Origin: Chthonomonas sp. UBA2391
GTDB taxonomy: Bacteria > Armatimonadota > Fimbriimonadia > Fimbriimonadales > Fimbriimonadaceae
Length of the DNA stretch: 22,613 bases
Reading direction: 5' to 3'
NCBI GenBank assembly: GCA_002343825.1
Contig: DDSL01000152.1
Span: forward strand, 1 to 22,613
A program made the position numbers and the translations under genes. The notes below the pieces were generated by a model. It was not told the DNA's origin and did not search any database. It was given only the letters and a program-made list of their open reading frames with translations. How positions within the stretch are numbered: position 1 is the first letter of the stretch; each line of letters begins with the position of its first letter. Positions 1-7,167 of this stretch are shown one piece after another.

Positions 1-561
1 GGTCGGTTGTTGTCCCGGTTCTGGGGTCGATCGTTGCCTCGATTTTCCGAAGGTCGGTTGTTATCGCGGCTTTGGGGACGGTCGTTGCTCCGATTTTCCC
101 AGGGTCGGTTGTTATCTCGGTTTTGGGGTCGATCGTTGCCTCGATTTTCCCAAGGTCGGTTGTTATCCCGGTTCTGGGGTCGGTCGTTGCCTCGGTTCTC
201 CCAAGGTCGGTTGTTGTCTCGGTTCTGGGGTCGGTCGTTGCTCCGATTTTCCCAGGGCCGATTGTTATCGCGGCTTTGGGGACGGTCGTTGCTTCGGTTA
301 TCCCAAGGCCGATTGTTGTCTCGATTTTGGGGTCGGTCGTTGCTCCGGTTTTCCCAGGGTCGATTGTTGTCTCGGTTCTGGGGTCGGTCGTTGCTCCGAT
401 TTTCCCAAGGTCGGTTGTTGTCCCGGTTCTGGGGTCGGTCGTTATTCCGGTTTTCCCAAGATCGGTTGTTTTCTAGGTTTTGGGGTCGGTCGTTGCTTCG
501 ATTTTCCCAAGGTCGGTTGTTGTCTCGGTTCTGGGGTCGGTTGCCACCGCGGTTCTCCCAG
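1..561 (-). repeat. 51-bp tandem minisatellite inside the helicase gene
   Basis: Eleven consecutive units start at 1, 52, 103, 154, 205, 256, 307, 358, 409, 460 and 511, each exactly 51 bp (17 codons), with no indels. Variation is mostly synonymous or conservative (Trp/Ser, Glu/Asp, Ser/Gly, Asn/Ser). The unit at 460 is the most diverged (Arg-Asp changed to Leu-Glu). The array continues beyond the left edge, so total copy number is unknown. The inner-most unit at 511-561 reads SWENRGGNRPQNRDNN and marks the junction with the linker. Confidence 0.97.
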
Positions 562-1805
562 CTACGGGACTCATCCCGAGCTGGTCGCTCTCTGCGCTCC
601 CAGAATCCTGGTTGCTCTTCGCGTCGGCGGGGCTCTTCGACCGGGGCATGGACCACGGCCTTGTCAAAGCTTTCGGAGTTCCGTCGGTTCGATCGTTCGC
701 CCTGTGGGATCCTATCGCCGGTGAGCGAAACGCCGAGGAGCTTCTCGATGCTCCGCACCTTGCCCTTCTGGTCGGGCAAAACTAGCGAGACGGCTCGACC
801 AGTCGCCCCGGCTCGTCCGGTTCGACCGATACGGTGGAGGTAGTCCTCGCTCTGGTCGGGAAGATCGTAATTGATGACGAGGGAGATTCCTTTGACGTCG
901 ATCCCGCGGGCCGCGATGTCGGTCGCCACGAGGACGCGGTACCGGCCGGTCTTGAATCCATTGATGGCTTCGCGTCGCTGAGCCAGAGTTCGGTCGGCAT
1001 GGATTTCCGCCGCTTGGTGACCGTCGTTCTGGATGACCTTGGTCAGCTTTCGAGCTCCGTGGCGGGTGCGGGCGAAGACGAGCACCGATCCGGCGTTGTC
1101 ATAGAGAAGTTCGGCGAGCTTGGATTGCTTCTCCTCGAACTTCACATAGATCATCTGCTGTTCGACGAGCTCGGGGGCGGTGCCGGGCGGGCTTACTTCA
1201 ACCCTCTGCGGATCGGACATGAAGTCTCGGGCCAGGTCTTCGACTTCGCGCGGCATGGTCGCACTAAAAAGCATGGTTTGGCGCTCGCCGGGAACCTCGG
1301 TGAGGATCCGGCGAATAGCGGGCAAGAAGCCCATATCGAGCATCCGGTCGGCTTCATCCAGGACGAGGACCTTCACTCGGTCGAGCCGGATCGTTCCTTG
1401 CTGAAGGTGGTCGATCAAGCGGCCGGGGGTGGCGACGATCACTTGGGGCTTCATCCGGATCTGCTTGACCTGGACGTGCATGCTGGCCCCTCCGACGATC
1501 AGGACGCTTCGCATCCGGAGTTTGTCGAGGGTCTCTTGAATCTGGAGGGCGAGTTCACGGGTTGGCGCAAGGATCAGGCCGACCTGCCCGGGGGCAAGGT
1601 TTTGCACCATCGGCAAGCTGAAGGCGAGCGTCTTGCCGGTGCCGGTTTGGGCGATCCCGATAACGTCGTGGCCCTCGGCTGCGATCGGAATGGCAGCCGC
1701 TTGGATGGGAGTGGGGGTGATGAGGTTGTTTTCGGTCAGCAGGCGGCACAAATCGGCCGTTAGCGGCAGGGCTTCAAAGCCACTGCAGTTTTGGGTTTGA
1801 GACAT
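1..1805 (-). CDS. DEAD-box RNA helicase with 17-residue Asn/Arg repeat tail (3' end cut by window)
   Basis: ATP-dependent RNA helicase that would remodel structured RNA or ribosome precursors in the cytoplasm. Reading minus from ATG 1805-1803 the frame stays open to the window edge (601 codons). Seen motifs: Q motif around Gln35, Walker A AQTGTGKT 52-59, PTRELA 81-86, TPGR 126-129, DEAD 150-153, SAT 181-183, ATDIAARGID 294-303, HRIGRTGR 324-331. The core resembles the RhlE branch, but I do not assign a symbol. After about residue 360 comes a charged linker, and from about residue 416 a tail of 17-residue repeats with consensus RPWENRSNDRPQNRDNN, possibly an RNA-binding disordered tail. No Shine-Dalgarno precedes the ATG; a 14-nt inverted repeat lies 27 nt upstream. 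The C-terminus and stop lie outside the window. All six frames are nearly open in the repeats because the unit is 51 nt, so opposite-strand open frames here are shadows. Family is certain; the tail function is inferred. Confidence 0.95.
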   Translation of the reverse strand, partial: MSQTQNCSGFEALPLTADLCRLLTENNLITPTPIQAAAIPIAAEGHDVIGIAQTGTGKTLAFSLPMVQNLAPGQVGLILAPTRELALQIQETLDKLRMRSVLIVGGASMHVQVKQIRMKPQVIVATPGRLIDHLQQGTIRLDRVKVLVLDEADRMLDMGFLPAIRRILTEVPGERQTMLFSATMPREVEDLARDFMSDPQRVEVSPPGTAPELVEQQMIYVKFEEKQSKLAELLYDNAGSVLVFARTRHGARKLTKVIQNDGHQAAEIHADRTLAQRREAINGFKTGRYRVLVATDIAARGIDVKGISLVINYDLPDQSEDYLHRIGRTGRAGATGRAVSLVLPDQKGKVRSIEKLLGVSLTGDRIPQGERSNRRNSESFDKAVVHAPVEEPRRREEQPGFWERRERPARDESRSWENRGGNRPQNRDNNRPWENRSNDRPQNLENNRSWENRNNDRPQNRDNNRPWENRSNDRPQNRDNNRPWENRSNDRPQNRDNNRPWDNRSNDRPQSRDNNRPWENRSNDRPQNRDNNRPWENRGNDRPQNRDNNRPWENRGNDRPQNRDNNRPWENRSNDRPQSRDNNRPSENRGNDRPQNRDNNR

Positions 1806-1832
1806 GGATTCTGATTGGTTGTTAATCGGGAG

Positions 1833-1846
1833 GCCCAAACTTGGGC
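1833..1846. promoter_or_regulatory. Inverted repeat GCCCAA-AC-TTGGGC upstream of helicase
   Basis: Perfect 6-bp arms with a 2-nt centre, 27 nt upstream of the helicase start. The tiny centre suits a dimeric DNA-binding protein site better than an RNA hairpin. The regulator is unknown; role is inferred from position only. Confidence 0.35.
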
Positions 1847-2079
1847 TGTCGTGTAGATCTAAAAGGCGCACGAGCAAGTCCGCCATTCTCGTGGGCAATT
1901 CGGTCGGAAAAATAAGGAGTCAACGGGTCCGCCTTTGGACCAACTACGACCGAATCGATCGAAACTCCCGAGGATCACAACCCTGCGGACGTAGTGACTA
2001 TACCCACAGTGGTAGAAAAAAGTCCACTCTTCGGGCCGAAAACCCTGTTTCAAAGGGTCGCAAAAGCGGAAACTCCATC

Positions 2080-2085
2080 TAAAAT
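2080..2085 (+). promoter_or_regulatory. TAAAAT -10-like box 6 nt before ATG 2092
   Basis: TAAAAT ends six bases before the start codon, which would put the transcript start at or next to the ATG (leaderless). A GAGGAG stretch between box and ATG is too close to the start for a normal Shine-Dalgarno. No clear -35 is visible. Confidence 0.45.
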
Positions 2086-2091
2086 GAGGAG

Positions 2092-2517
2092 ATGAAATCG
2101 TTCGCGTTGGGGTTATTTTTGCTCGCGGTCGTCCTCGCTCCTGCCGCACCGACCACCCCCAAGCCGGGCAGCAAGGTGCGAAAGGAACTCATGGATTCGC
2201 TCCGCAGCGCAACGAAAAAGGTGCTGGCGAACAAGCCCGTTGTCTGGAAAGTGAATCACCTCTCGGTCGAGGGAGACTGGGCGTTCATGATGGGTGTCCC
2301 GCAGCAACCGAACGGCAAGGCTTTCGATTATCGGGGAACCGAACTGTGGGACCAGGTCCAAGAGGGAATCTTTGACGATTGGGTCTGCGCTCTCTTCGTG
2401 AAGTCAAAGGGAAAGTGGACCGTCAAGCAGTGGCAGATTGGGGCGACCGACGTCGCCTGGTTCGGTTGGTGGGAAGATTTTAAGGCTCCAAGGTCGATCT
2501 TCCCAAAGGCAGGCTAG
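2092..2517 (+). CDS. Small secreted protein of unnamed family
   Basis: 141 residues with an N-terminal signal peptide (Lys2, hydrophobic residues 4-18, Ala-rich cleavage region near 18-20). The mature part is a compact domain: an N-terminal helix with KVRKELMDSLR, a central segment containing EGDWAFMMGVPQQP, and a C-terminal IGATDVAWFGWW stretch. The pattern of a helix ending in LMDSLR, then WAF...PQ.P and IGATDV recalls short periplasmic proteins of unknown function found widely in bacteria; I know no assigned activity. Start choice: ATG 2092 is the first in-frame start, with a -10-like box just upstream. The next gene begins 22 nt after the stop, so the two may be co-transcribed. Function unknown. 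Confidence 0.85.
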   Translation: MKSFALGLFLLAVVLAPAAPTTPKPGSKVRKELMDSLRSATKKVLANKPVVWKVNHLSVEGDWAFMMGVPQQPNGKAFDYRGTELWDQVQEGIFDDWVCALFVKSKGKWTVKQWQIGATDVAWFGWWEDFKAPRSIFPKAG

Positions 2518-2539
2518 GCCACGGGGTATCACTGACCGC

Positions 2540-3796
2540 GTGAGCAGTAAGCGGATCGCTACTCGAACAGCCCTAGGGCTCTTTACGATCTTGGGCCTTT
2601 ACGTTGGCTACCGAGCCCTCGAGAACTTCCTGAAGGACCCGGACACCGGCGTGGCCAACACGGTGGGTGCCATCGCAGCCGTGGAACTCTTGCCCGATGG
2701 GGCTCACGCCGTGTATTTCACCGCTGACGGAAAGCGCGTGGATTCCCCCGACTACAAGGATGGAAGCACCGACAAGGACCTCGCGTGGCGACCCGACGGG
2801 AACCGCATCTTTTTCGTCGGAGATCGCGAGGATGGGGTCTTTCAGATTATTCGGTGGAATGTCGCTAAAGAGACCACCGAAGTCCGCAGCGTCGGGGAGC
2901 GGAGTAAAGCTCGAATCACCTTCGGCCCCCCTGGCTATCCGGACCAGCTCACGGCCCTGGTATCGGTGGGTGGATTTGTCCAAGACTACAACCCTCGCAC
3001 CGGAGAGCTGAAGCAAGTCTTGCCCCCCATCGGCAACACCGCCGCACAGAATGAAGAGGGTGGCGGGGTCGGCTCCTTCGAGGCCGTGTATCGGGATCTG
3101 GGTACCAGCTTTAAGGAAGCCAAGTGGGGCAAAGATCGCGAGATGGTTATCGCGACCTTGCGCCGAGACGATGGGGAGGTCCTGATCATCCAAAAACTTG
3201 CCCGAGTGGAGGGACCCGCCGGGTCGAGCTTGGCGGCTCCGATCCCGGTCGCGGCAGGTGACCGGATCGAGTTTGACGTCGACCGCAACGGGCGAGTGGC
3301 CTACTCCATCCAAGGCTTCAAGTTTCTGGATCCGCGCAATGTGCCTGAAGAGTTCATCCAAGGCGACCGGGTGGTTCCGCCGTTCCGGAATGCCCTAGGA
3401 CTTCTCGATCCGACCCAAGAGACCCCCCAGCAGGTGCTGATTGGCGCGAGTCCTGAGGATGTCCAAGGGTTTGGCCACCCCCGATTCACCCCAGACGGAG
3501 CCGATTTGATCGTGCTACTTGGGGCGGTGGACGAGGCCGGTGATTTCCGATCCCAGTTCCTGGCCCGGATCCCAGCCGAGGAGGCGGGTGTTCAGCGGGG
3601 CGTCCCGATCTACGAGGGTGCGGTGCGCGAGTTCGACATCTCTCCCGATGGACAGAAGATCGCCCTAACTCTGGACCGCGATGGCAAGCGCCCTTTGTTC
3701 ACGATAGGTCTTGACGGAAGCAACCTCAAGCCGGTGGACGAATCGCGAAACTATTCCGAGCCCCGGTTCAGTCCCCAGCAACCGGCAAAGCCGTGA
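2540..3796 (+). CDS. Membrane-anchored TolB-like beta-propeller (PD40 repeats)
   Basis: 418 residues from GTG 2540. An upstream in-frame ATG at 2438 would force an overlap of about 80 nt with the preceding gene and add a low-complexity Arg-rich leader, so GTG is preferred. Residues about 8-30 form one hydrophobic anchor (TALGLFTILGLYVGY). The rest is extracytoplasmic and shows PD40/WD40-like blades: LAWRPDGNRIFFVG, a PRFTPDGADLIVLLG blade, FDISPDGQKIALTLDRDG and a last blade ending near PRFSPQQP. Such propellers serve as protein- or glycan-binding scaffolds; no catalytic residues are evident. Its stop overlaps the prmC GTG by 4 nt (GTGA), so it is translationally coupled to prmC, although no shared function is known. 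Confidence 0.85.
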   Translation: MSSKRIATRTALGLFTILGLYVGYRALENFLKDPDTGVANTVGAIAAVELLPDGAHAVYFTADGKRVDSPDYKDGSTDKDLAWRPDGNRIFFVGDREDGVFQIIRWNVAKETTEVRSVGERSKARITFGPPGYPDQLTALVSVGGFVQDYNPRTGELKQVLPPIGNTAAQNEEGGGVGSFEAVYRDLGTSFKEAKWGKDREMVIATLRRDDGEVLIIQKLARVEGPAGSSLAAPIPVAAGDRIEFDVDRNGRVAYSIQGFKFLDPRNVPEEFIQGDRVVPPFRNALGLLDPTQETPQQVLIGASPEDVQGFGHPRFTPDGADLIVLLGAVDEAGDFRSQFLARIPAEEAGVQRGVPIYEGAVREFDISPDGQKIALTLDRDGKRPLFTIGLDGSNLKPVDESRNYSEPRFSPQQPAKP

Positions 3797-4632
3797 CCAT
3801 CGGGGAGTGGATTCGCTCCGCCCGGCGGACGCTCGAAGAGGCCAGCTTTGAATCCGCCCGGATTGAGGCCGACCTGCTCGCTGGACACGCGCTCGGAGTT
3901 AGCCGGGAGTGGCTCCTGGCCCATCCCGAGGCTCCATTCCCAGAGTTGGCCGGGCTGGCACTATTGCAAAGAAGGCTCGCGGGCGAACCGATCGCCTATT
4001 TGCTGGGGCGGAAAGAGTTTATGGGCCACGAGTTCCGCGTTCGGCCGGGAGTCTTGATCCCTCGACCGGAGACCGAAATCCTCGTGGAAGCGGCCTTGGA
4101 CCTATTGTCCCCCGCCGACCACGGAGCTTCCGTCCTAGATCTCTGCTGTGGATCGGGCTGCATCGGAATCTCGATGGCTCTCGCCCGACCCGACATCCAG
4201 GTCCTTGCTATTGATCTCGATCCGACTGCCGTCGCCGTCACTCAAGAGAACGCCGAGCGACTCCTCTCCGGCGATGCCCGGTTCGAATGCCGAGCAGGCG
4301 ACCTCTACGAGCCGGTCGTCGGCGAAAAGTTCTCAGCGATCCTCTGCAACCCGCCCTACATTGCCCATGGAGATCGCCGCGTCGACCCCCAGGTCCACGC
4401 CTATGAACCTTCCATCGCGCTTTATGCCGAAGGAGAAGGGCTGGACGTGATCGAGAGGGTTCTGAACGGGGCTCCCAAGCGACTGAGCCCGGACGGCTTT
4501 CTCTTGCTCGAAATGGGCGAAGGACAGGAGGTGGCCGTGGTCGAGCGGATCCGTGCTGCGGGTCTCGTTTGGATCAAGACCTATCCCGACCTTGCGGGCA
4601 TCCCGAGAACGGCCCTCGCGCGACTGCCATAA
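3793..4632 (+). CDS. prmC: Release factor glutamine methyltransferase PrmC
   Basis: Methylates the Gln of the GGQ motif of release factors RF1/RF2 using S-adenosylmethionine, increasing termination efficiency. 279 residues, normal for the family. N-terminal helical release-factor-binding domain about 1-85, RPETE 91-95 linking to the Rossmann methyltransferase domain, SAM-binding LDLCCGSG 115-122, acidic AIDLD 139-143, and catalytic NPPY 186-189. GTG start 3793 overlaps the preceding stop. It is followed 10 nt later by def and then fmt, a sensible cluster of translation-associated protein modification genes. Confidence 0.96.
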   Translation: MTIGEWIRSARRTLEEASFESARIEADLLAGHALGVSREWLLAHPEAPFPELAGLALLQRRLAGEPIAYLLGRKEFMGHEFRVRPGVLIPRPETEILVEAALDLLSPADHGASVLDLCCGSGCIGISMALARPDIQVLAIDLDPTAVAVTQENAERLLSGDARFECRAGDLYEPVVGEKFSAILCNPPYIAHGDRRVDPQVHAYEPSIALYAEGEGLDVIERVLNGAPKRLSPDGFLLLEMGEGQEVAVVERIRAAGLVWIKTYPDLAGIPRTALARLP

Positions 4633-4633
4633 T
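4628..4633 (+). promoter_or_regulatory. CATAAT -10-like box 9 nt before def ATG
   Basis: CATAAT overlaps the prmC stop codon and ends nine bases before ATG 4643. There is no Shine-Dalgarno between them. It may provide an internal, nearly leaderless promoter for def-fmt inside the operon. Confidence 0.4.
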
Positions 4634-4642
4634 TTGATTTCT

Positions 4643-5182
4643 ATGCAGGTCGATGTTCCCGCCGAATATCAGCACCTCTACGTGACCAACGAAGAGCGCC
4701 CCGTCGTCAAGATTCCCAACCCGGTTCTTCGCCAAAAAGCCACGGAGGTCGACAAGGTTGGTCCCAAGGTCCACAAGTTGATCAGCGAGATGGAGCGAAT
4801 CATGCGCCAGGCCAATGGCATCGGGATCGCGGCGCCCCAGATCGGGGTGGGCAAGCGGGTGATCCTGATCGCTCCCGATGGGATGCGCCCGATGGCGCTG
4901 ATCAACCCAGAGATCGTGAAGGTCGAAGGCCCCAGCACCCCGGGCCAAGAAGGCTGCCTGAGCATCCCGGGTCTCTATGGCGATGTGAGCCGCCAACTCC
5001 AAGTCGTGGTCCACGCCCTCGACCGAAAGGGACGCGCCATCGAGATGGAACTCGAAGGACTCCCGGCCCGAGTCGTGCAGCACGAGATCGACCACCTTGA
5101 CGGGGTCCTCTTCATCGACAAGGTTGACACGGCAACCCTGCATTGGCAAGACCCGGACAAGAATCCGGAAGACAACGAATGA
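4643..5182 (+). CDS. def: Peptide deformylase
   Basis: Metalloenzyme that removes the formyl group from the N-terminal Met of nascent proteins. 179 residues from ATG 4643; a longer frame from 4553 would lie inside prmC and adds unrelated residues. All three family motifs are intact: GIGIAAPQIG 59-68, EGCLS 103-107 with metal-ligand Cys105, and QHEIDHLDG 146-154 with ligands His147 and His151 and catalytic Glu148. The C-terminal tail after 160 is short and acidic. Its TGA overlaps the fmt ATG (ATGA), coupling the formylase and deformylase as in many bacteria. Confidence 0.97.
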   Translation: MQVDVPAEYQHLYVTNEERPVVKIPNPVLRQKATEVDKVGPKVHKLISEMERIMRQANGIGIAAPQIGVGKRVILIAPDGMRPMALINPEIVKVEGPSTPGQEGCLSIPGLYGDVSRQLQVVVHALDRKGRAIEMELEGLPARVVQHEIDHLDGVLFIDKVDTATLHWQDPDKNPEDNE

Positions 5183-6108
5183 GATTCGCCTACTTCGGGA
5201 CCTCGACCTTCGCCGTCCCCGCGCTCGAGCGTTTGGCTGAATCGGTGGTCCTGGTCGTCACTCAACCCGACCGACCGAGTGGACGAGGCCACCGACTCCA
5301 GCCGACCCCCGTCAAGGTGAAGGCCCTGGAACTCGGCCTCCCCGTCGAGACCCCTGAAAAGGCGCGTGACCTCGAGTTCGTCGAACGGATCCGCAGCCTA
5401 GACCTGGACGCCCTAATCGTCGCCGCCTACGGCCAGATCCTCAGCGTCAAGCTGCTCGAAAGTGCGCGGAACGGCGGGATCAACCTCCATGGGTCCATCT
5501 TGCCCAAGTACCGCGGCGCGGCCCCGATCCAGCGGGCCATTCTCGAAGGCGAGATGGAAACCGGAGTTACGCTTATGCAGATGGACAAGGGCATGGACAC
5601 CGGCGACATGATCGACATCGTCCGAACCGTGATCCAACCCGATGAGACGTACGGCGAACTCCAAGACCGCCTCGCCCAACTCGCTGCGGACCAGGTGGCC
5701 GACTGGGCTCCCCGGCTGGCCCGCGGCGACTACCCCCGGACGATCCAGAATTCCTCGTCGGCGACCCACGCGGCTAAGGTGGAGAAGTCCGAAGCAGAGC
5801 TCTCGGTTCTCCGTCCGGCGAAGGGAGAGTACGACCGCTTTCGTGCGTTCACGCCGGCCCCGGGGGCGTTCTTGACCCTGCCCGAAGGGTCTCTGCGGAT
5901 TCATGAGGCTAGGCTCGGTCCCGGCGGCATCTCGGCGGGGCGGCTGGAGCAACGTTCCGAAGGTTGGGCCCTGGGTTTCTGTGACGGGAGCCTGATCCTC
6001 AAGACCGTCCAGCCGGCAGGGAAGCGAGCGATGGCGGCGGAGGACTATGTCAACGGGGCCCGGATCCGGTCTGGCGACCAATTGGTGAACCCCTCGGAAT
6101 CTGAGTAG
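5179..6108 (+). CDS. fmt: Methionyl-tRNA formyltransferase
   Basis: Formylates initiator Met-tRNA with 10-formyl-tetrahydrofolate. 309 residues, usual size. N-terminal formyltransferase domain about 1-190 with GTSTFAVPAL 7-16, catalytic Asn102 and His104 in INLHGSILP, the YRGAAPIQ loop from 111, and catalytic Asp140 in MDTGDM. These sit four positions before the Escherichia coli equivalents. A C-terminal tRNA-binding domain follows from about 205. Start ATG 5179 overlaps the def stop; an upstream ATG at 5143 lies within def and is unlikely. A rho-independent terminator 10 nt after the stop closes the operon. Confidence 0.97.
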   Translation: MRFAYFGTSTFAVPALERLAESVVLVVTQPDRPSGRGHRLQPTPVKVKALELGLPVETPEKARDLEFVERIRSLDLDALIVAAYGQILSVKLLESARNGGINLHGSILPKYRGAAPIQRAILEGEMETGVTLMQMDKGMDTGDMIDIVRTVIQPDETYGELQDRLAQLAADQVADWAPRLARGDYPRTIQNSSSATHAAKVEKSEAELSVLRPAKGEYDRFRAFTPAPGAFLTLPEGSLRIHEARLGPGGISAGRLEQRSEGWALGFCDGSLILKTVQPAGKRAMAAEDYVNGARIRSGDQLVNPSESE

Positions 6109-6118
6109 CACATCTTTA

Positions 6119-6139
6119 CAGCAATCTTGCTGGTTTTTT
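6119..6139 (+). terminator. Rho-independent terminator after fmt
   Basis: Inverted arms CAGCAA (6119-6124) and TTGCTG (6127-6132) give a stem of 5-6 bp, followed by G and six T (6134-6139). It lies 10 nt beyond the fmt stop. Confidence 0.8.
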
Positions 6140-6215
6140 CCCCGGGCTGGGAACTTTATCGGGATTGGGCGTACAAACGGTGGCTTTGCGGGTTTCTTTT
6201 TCGCTTTCCATGGTG

Positions 6216-6221
6216 TACCTT
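6216..6221 (+). promoter_or_regulatory. Possible -10 box TACCTT for the PEP-CTERM gene
   Basis: TACCTT fits TANNNT and would give a leader of about 50 nt to ATG 6278. The -35 region (T-rich, 6193-6198) is poor. Something must drive this gene because a terminator lies upstream, but the exact site is uncertain. Confidence 0.25.
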
Positions 6222-6277
6222 GTGGAAGCTTGTGGGTTTGCCATCAATGCTGATGAGTTGCCCAAGGGGAAAGGATC

Positions 6278-7072
6278 ATGAAGAACTTGATGATTGTTGC
6301 TTCGGTTGCCTTGCTGGGCGGAATCTTCGCTAGCAATGCCAACGCGACGCTGAAGAACTGCGATTACTACGCCGTGAGCGTGAATCACCCGCACCAGAAC
6401 AAGGACGGCGGAAACATTTTGAACCTGAAGGCCAGCTATAAGGCCACGGGTGACGACCTCGCCTGGTATGCCACCTTTGGCAAGAGCCCGGCCAACGGCA
6501 AGAAGACCAACGGCTTCTGGCTCGCCATCAACGATGGTCCGAACCCGAAGGGCACGGCCGACGAACTGGCGATTTTCTACATGGATGTCACCGACATCAG
6601 CAAGCCAATTCTCACCGCCTATGCCTACAACGGCCTGAACGGCGATAGCAGCTTCAAGGACGGGAACGGCGACGGTCATCCGGACGGTGGCGACAAGATT
6701 TGGTCGAGCACGGCCGATCCGAGCATCATCAAGGAACTGGTTGCCAAGGATAACGCCGACGGCACCCGCACGATTGGCTTCCGAATCGACCCGACCGTGA
6801 TCAACGGCCATGCTCCGCTCTTCGGTAGTTCGGCCAATTGGACCGGCGCCAAGTTCGACAAGAAGATTGGCTGGTGGTTCCACCCGGTCAACGGTCTCAA
6901 GACCGCCTATAGCAACGACTTCCTGACCAAGTGGCAGTACGACAAGCAGGGTTGGAGTGACTATGAGCACTTCGCCACCCAGTGCAGCGACAACCCGGTG
7001 CCCGAACCGGCGACCCTGGCCGCCCTCGGCCTCGGTGTGGCCGCGATGGCCCGCAAGCGCCGCCGCGCCTAA
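6278..7072 (+). CDS. Secreted PEP-CTERM protein
   Basis: 264 residues. Signal peptide about 1-24 (MKNLMIVASVALLGG, cleavage likely after ANA). The C-terminal 24 residues are the sorting signal: VPEPATL at about 241, a short hydrophobic helix, then a basic RKRRR cluster, as recognised by exosortase systems. The body is rich in Gly, Asn, Asp and Lys and contains an Asp/Gly/Asn loop at 128-139 (DGNGDGHPDGGD) resembling a calcium-binding loop. Start ATG 6278 has a good purine-rich ribosome site (GGGGAAAGGA). Flanked by terminators on both sides, so it is a single-gene unit. Exact function unknown; probably cell-surface or matrix. No exosortase is in the window. Confidence 0.92.
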   Translation: MKNLMIVASVALLGGIFASNANATLKNCDYYAVSVNHPHQNKDGGNILNLKASYKATGDDLAWYATFGKSPANGKKTNGFWLAINDGPNPKGTADELAIFYMDVTDISKPILTAYAYNGLNGDSSFKDGNGDGHPDGGDKIWSSTADPSIIKELVAKDNADGTRTIGFRIDPTVINGHAPLFGSSANWTGAKFDKKIGWWFHPVNGLKTAYSNDFLTKWQYDKQGWSDYEHFATQCSDNPVPEPATLAALGLGVAAMARKRRRA

Positions 7073-7095
7073 GTTCAGTCAGAAGAGTCTGAAAG

Positions 7096-7138
7096 GTGGC
7101 CTCTCTCGGAGATTTCCGAGAGGGGCCACTACCGTTTT
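7096..7138 (+). terminator. Strong hairpin terminator after the PEP-CTERM gene
   Basis: 15-bp stem, 7096-7110 with 7115-7129, one G-T wobble, 4-nt loop GATT, followed after a few bases by TTTT (7135-7138). It begins 24 nt after the stop. The T-run is short, but the stem is long and GC-rich. Confidence 0.8.
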
Positions 7139-7152
7139 GGAGCCGATTTTGG

Positions 7153-7158
7153 TACTTT
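7153..7158 (+). promoter_or_regulatory. TACTTT -10-like box 9 nt before ATG 7168
   Basis: TACTTT is followed by nine bases (CAAACAACG) and the start codon; no Shine-Dalgarno is present. Being just downstream of a terminator, this gene needs its own promoter, which favours this box. Confidence 0.5.
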
Positions 7159-7167
7159 CAAACAACG

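Larger units (their letters stand above)
1806..2091. other. Divergent intergenic region between helicase and small secreted protein
   Basis: No coding frame here looks real. It holds a 14-nt inverted repeat at 1833-1846 upstream of the helicase and a -10-like box at 2080-2085 upstream of the gene at 2092. It must carry both divergent promoters. I see no Shine-Dalgarno for the helicase and no recognisable riboswitch or small RNA. Confidence 0.6.

Noticed and set aside
1..561. CRISPR-like array
   Set aside because: Unit length is a constant 51 bp with no unique spacers, and it codes a regular 17-residue repeat in the helicase frame.
7..843. Plus-strand open frames in the repeat region (7-843, 72-476, 480-785) and a longer one at 834-1763
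   Set aside because: They are shadows of the minus-strand helicase. The 51-nt unit is a multiple of 3, so all frames stay open, and the shadow proteins show no motifs.
2573..3361. Minus-strand frame opposite the TolB-like gene
   Set aside because: Antisense shadow in GC-rich coding DNA; no motifs, and the plus-strand frame has clear PD40 blades.
4553..4642. Longer def start at 4553
   Set aside because: It lies inside prmC and adds about 30 residues not found in deformylases; ATG 4643 gives the family length.
5413..6111. Minus-strand frame opposite fmt
   Set aside because: Antisense shadow; fmt motifs on plus are complete.
6116..6970. Minus-strand frame opposite the first PEP-CTERM gene
   Set aside because: The plus-strand protein has a signal peptide, ribosome site and PEP-CTERM tail; the antisense frame has none.
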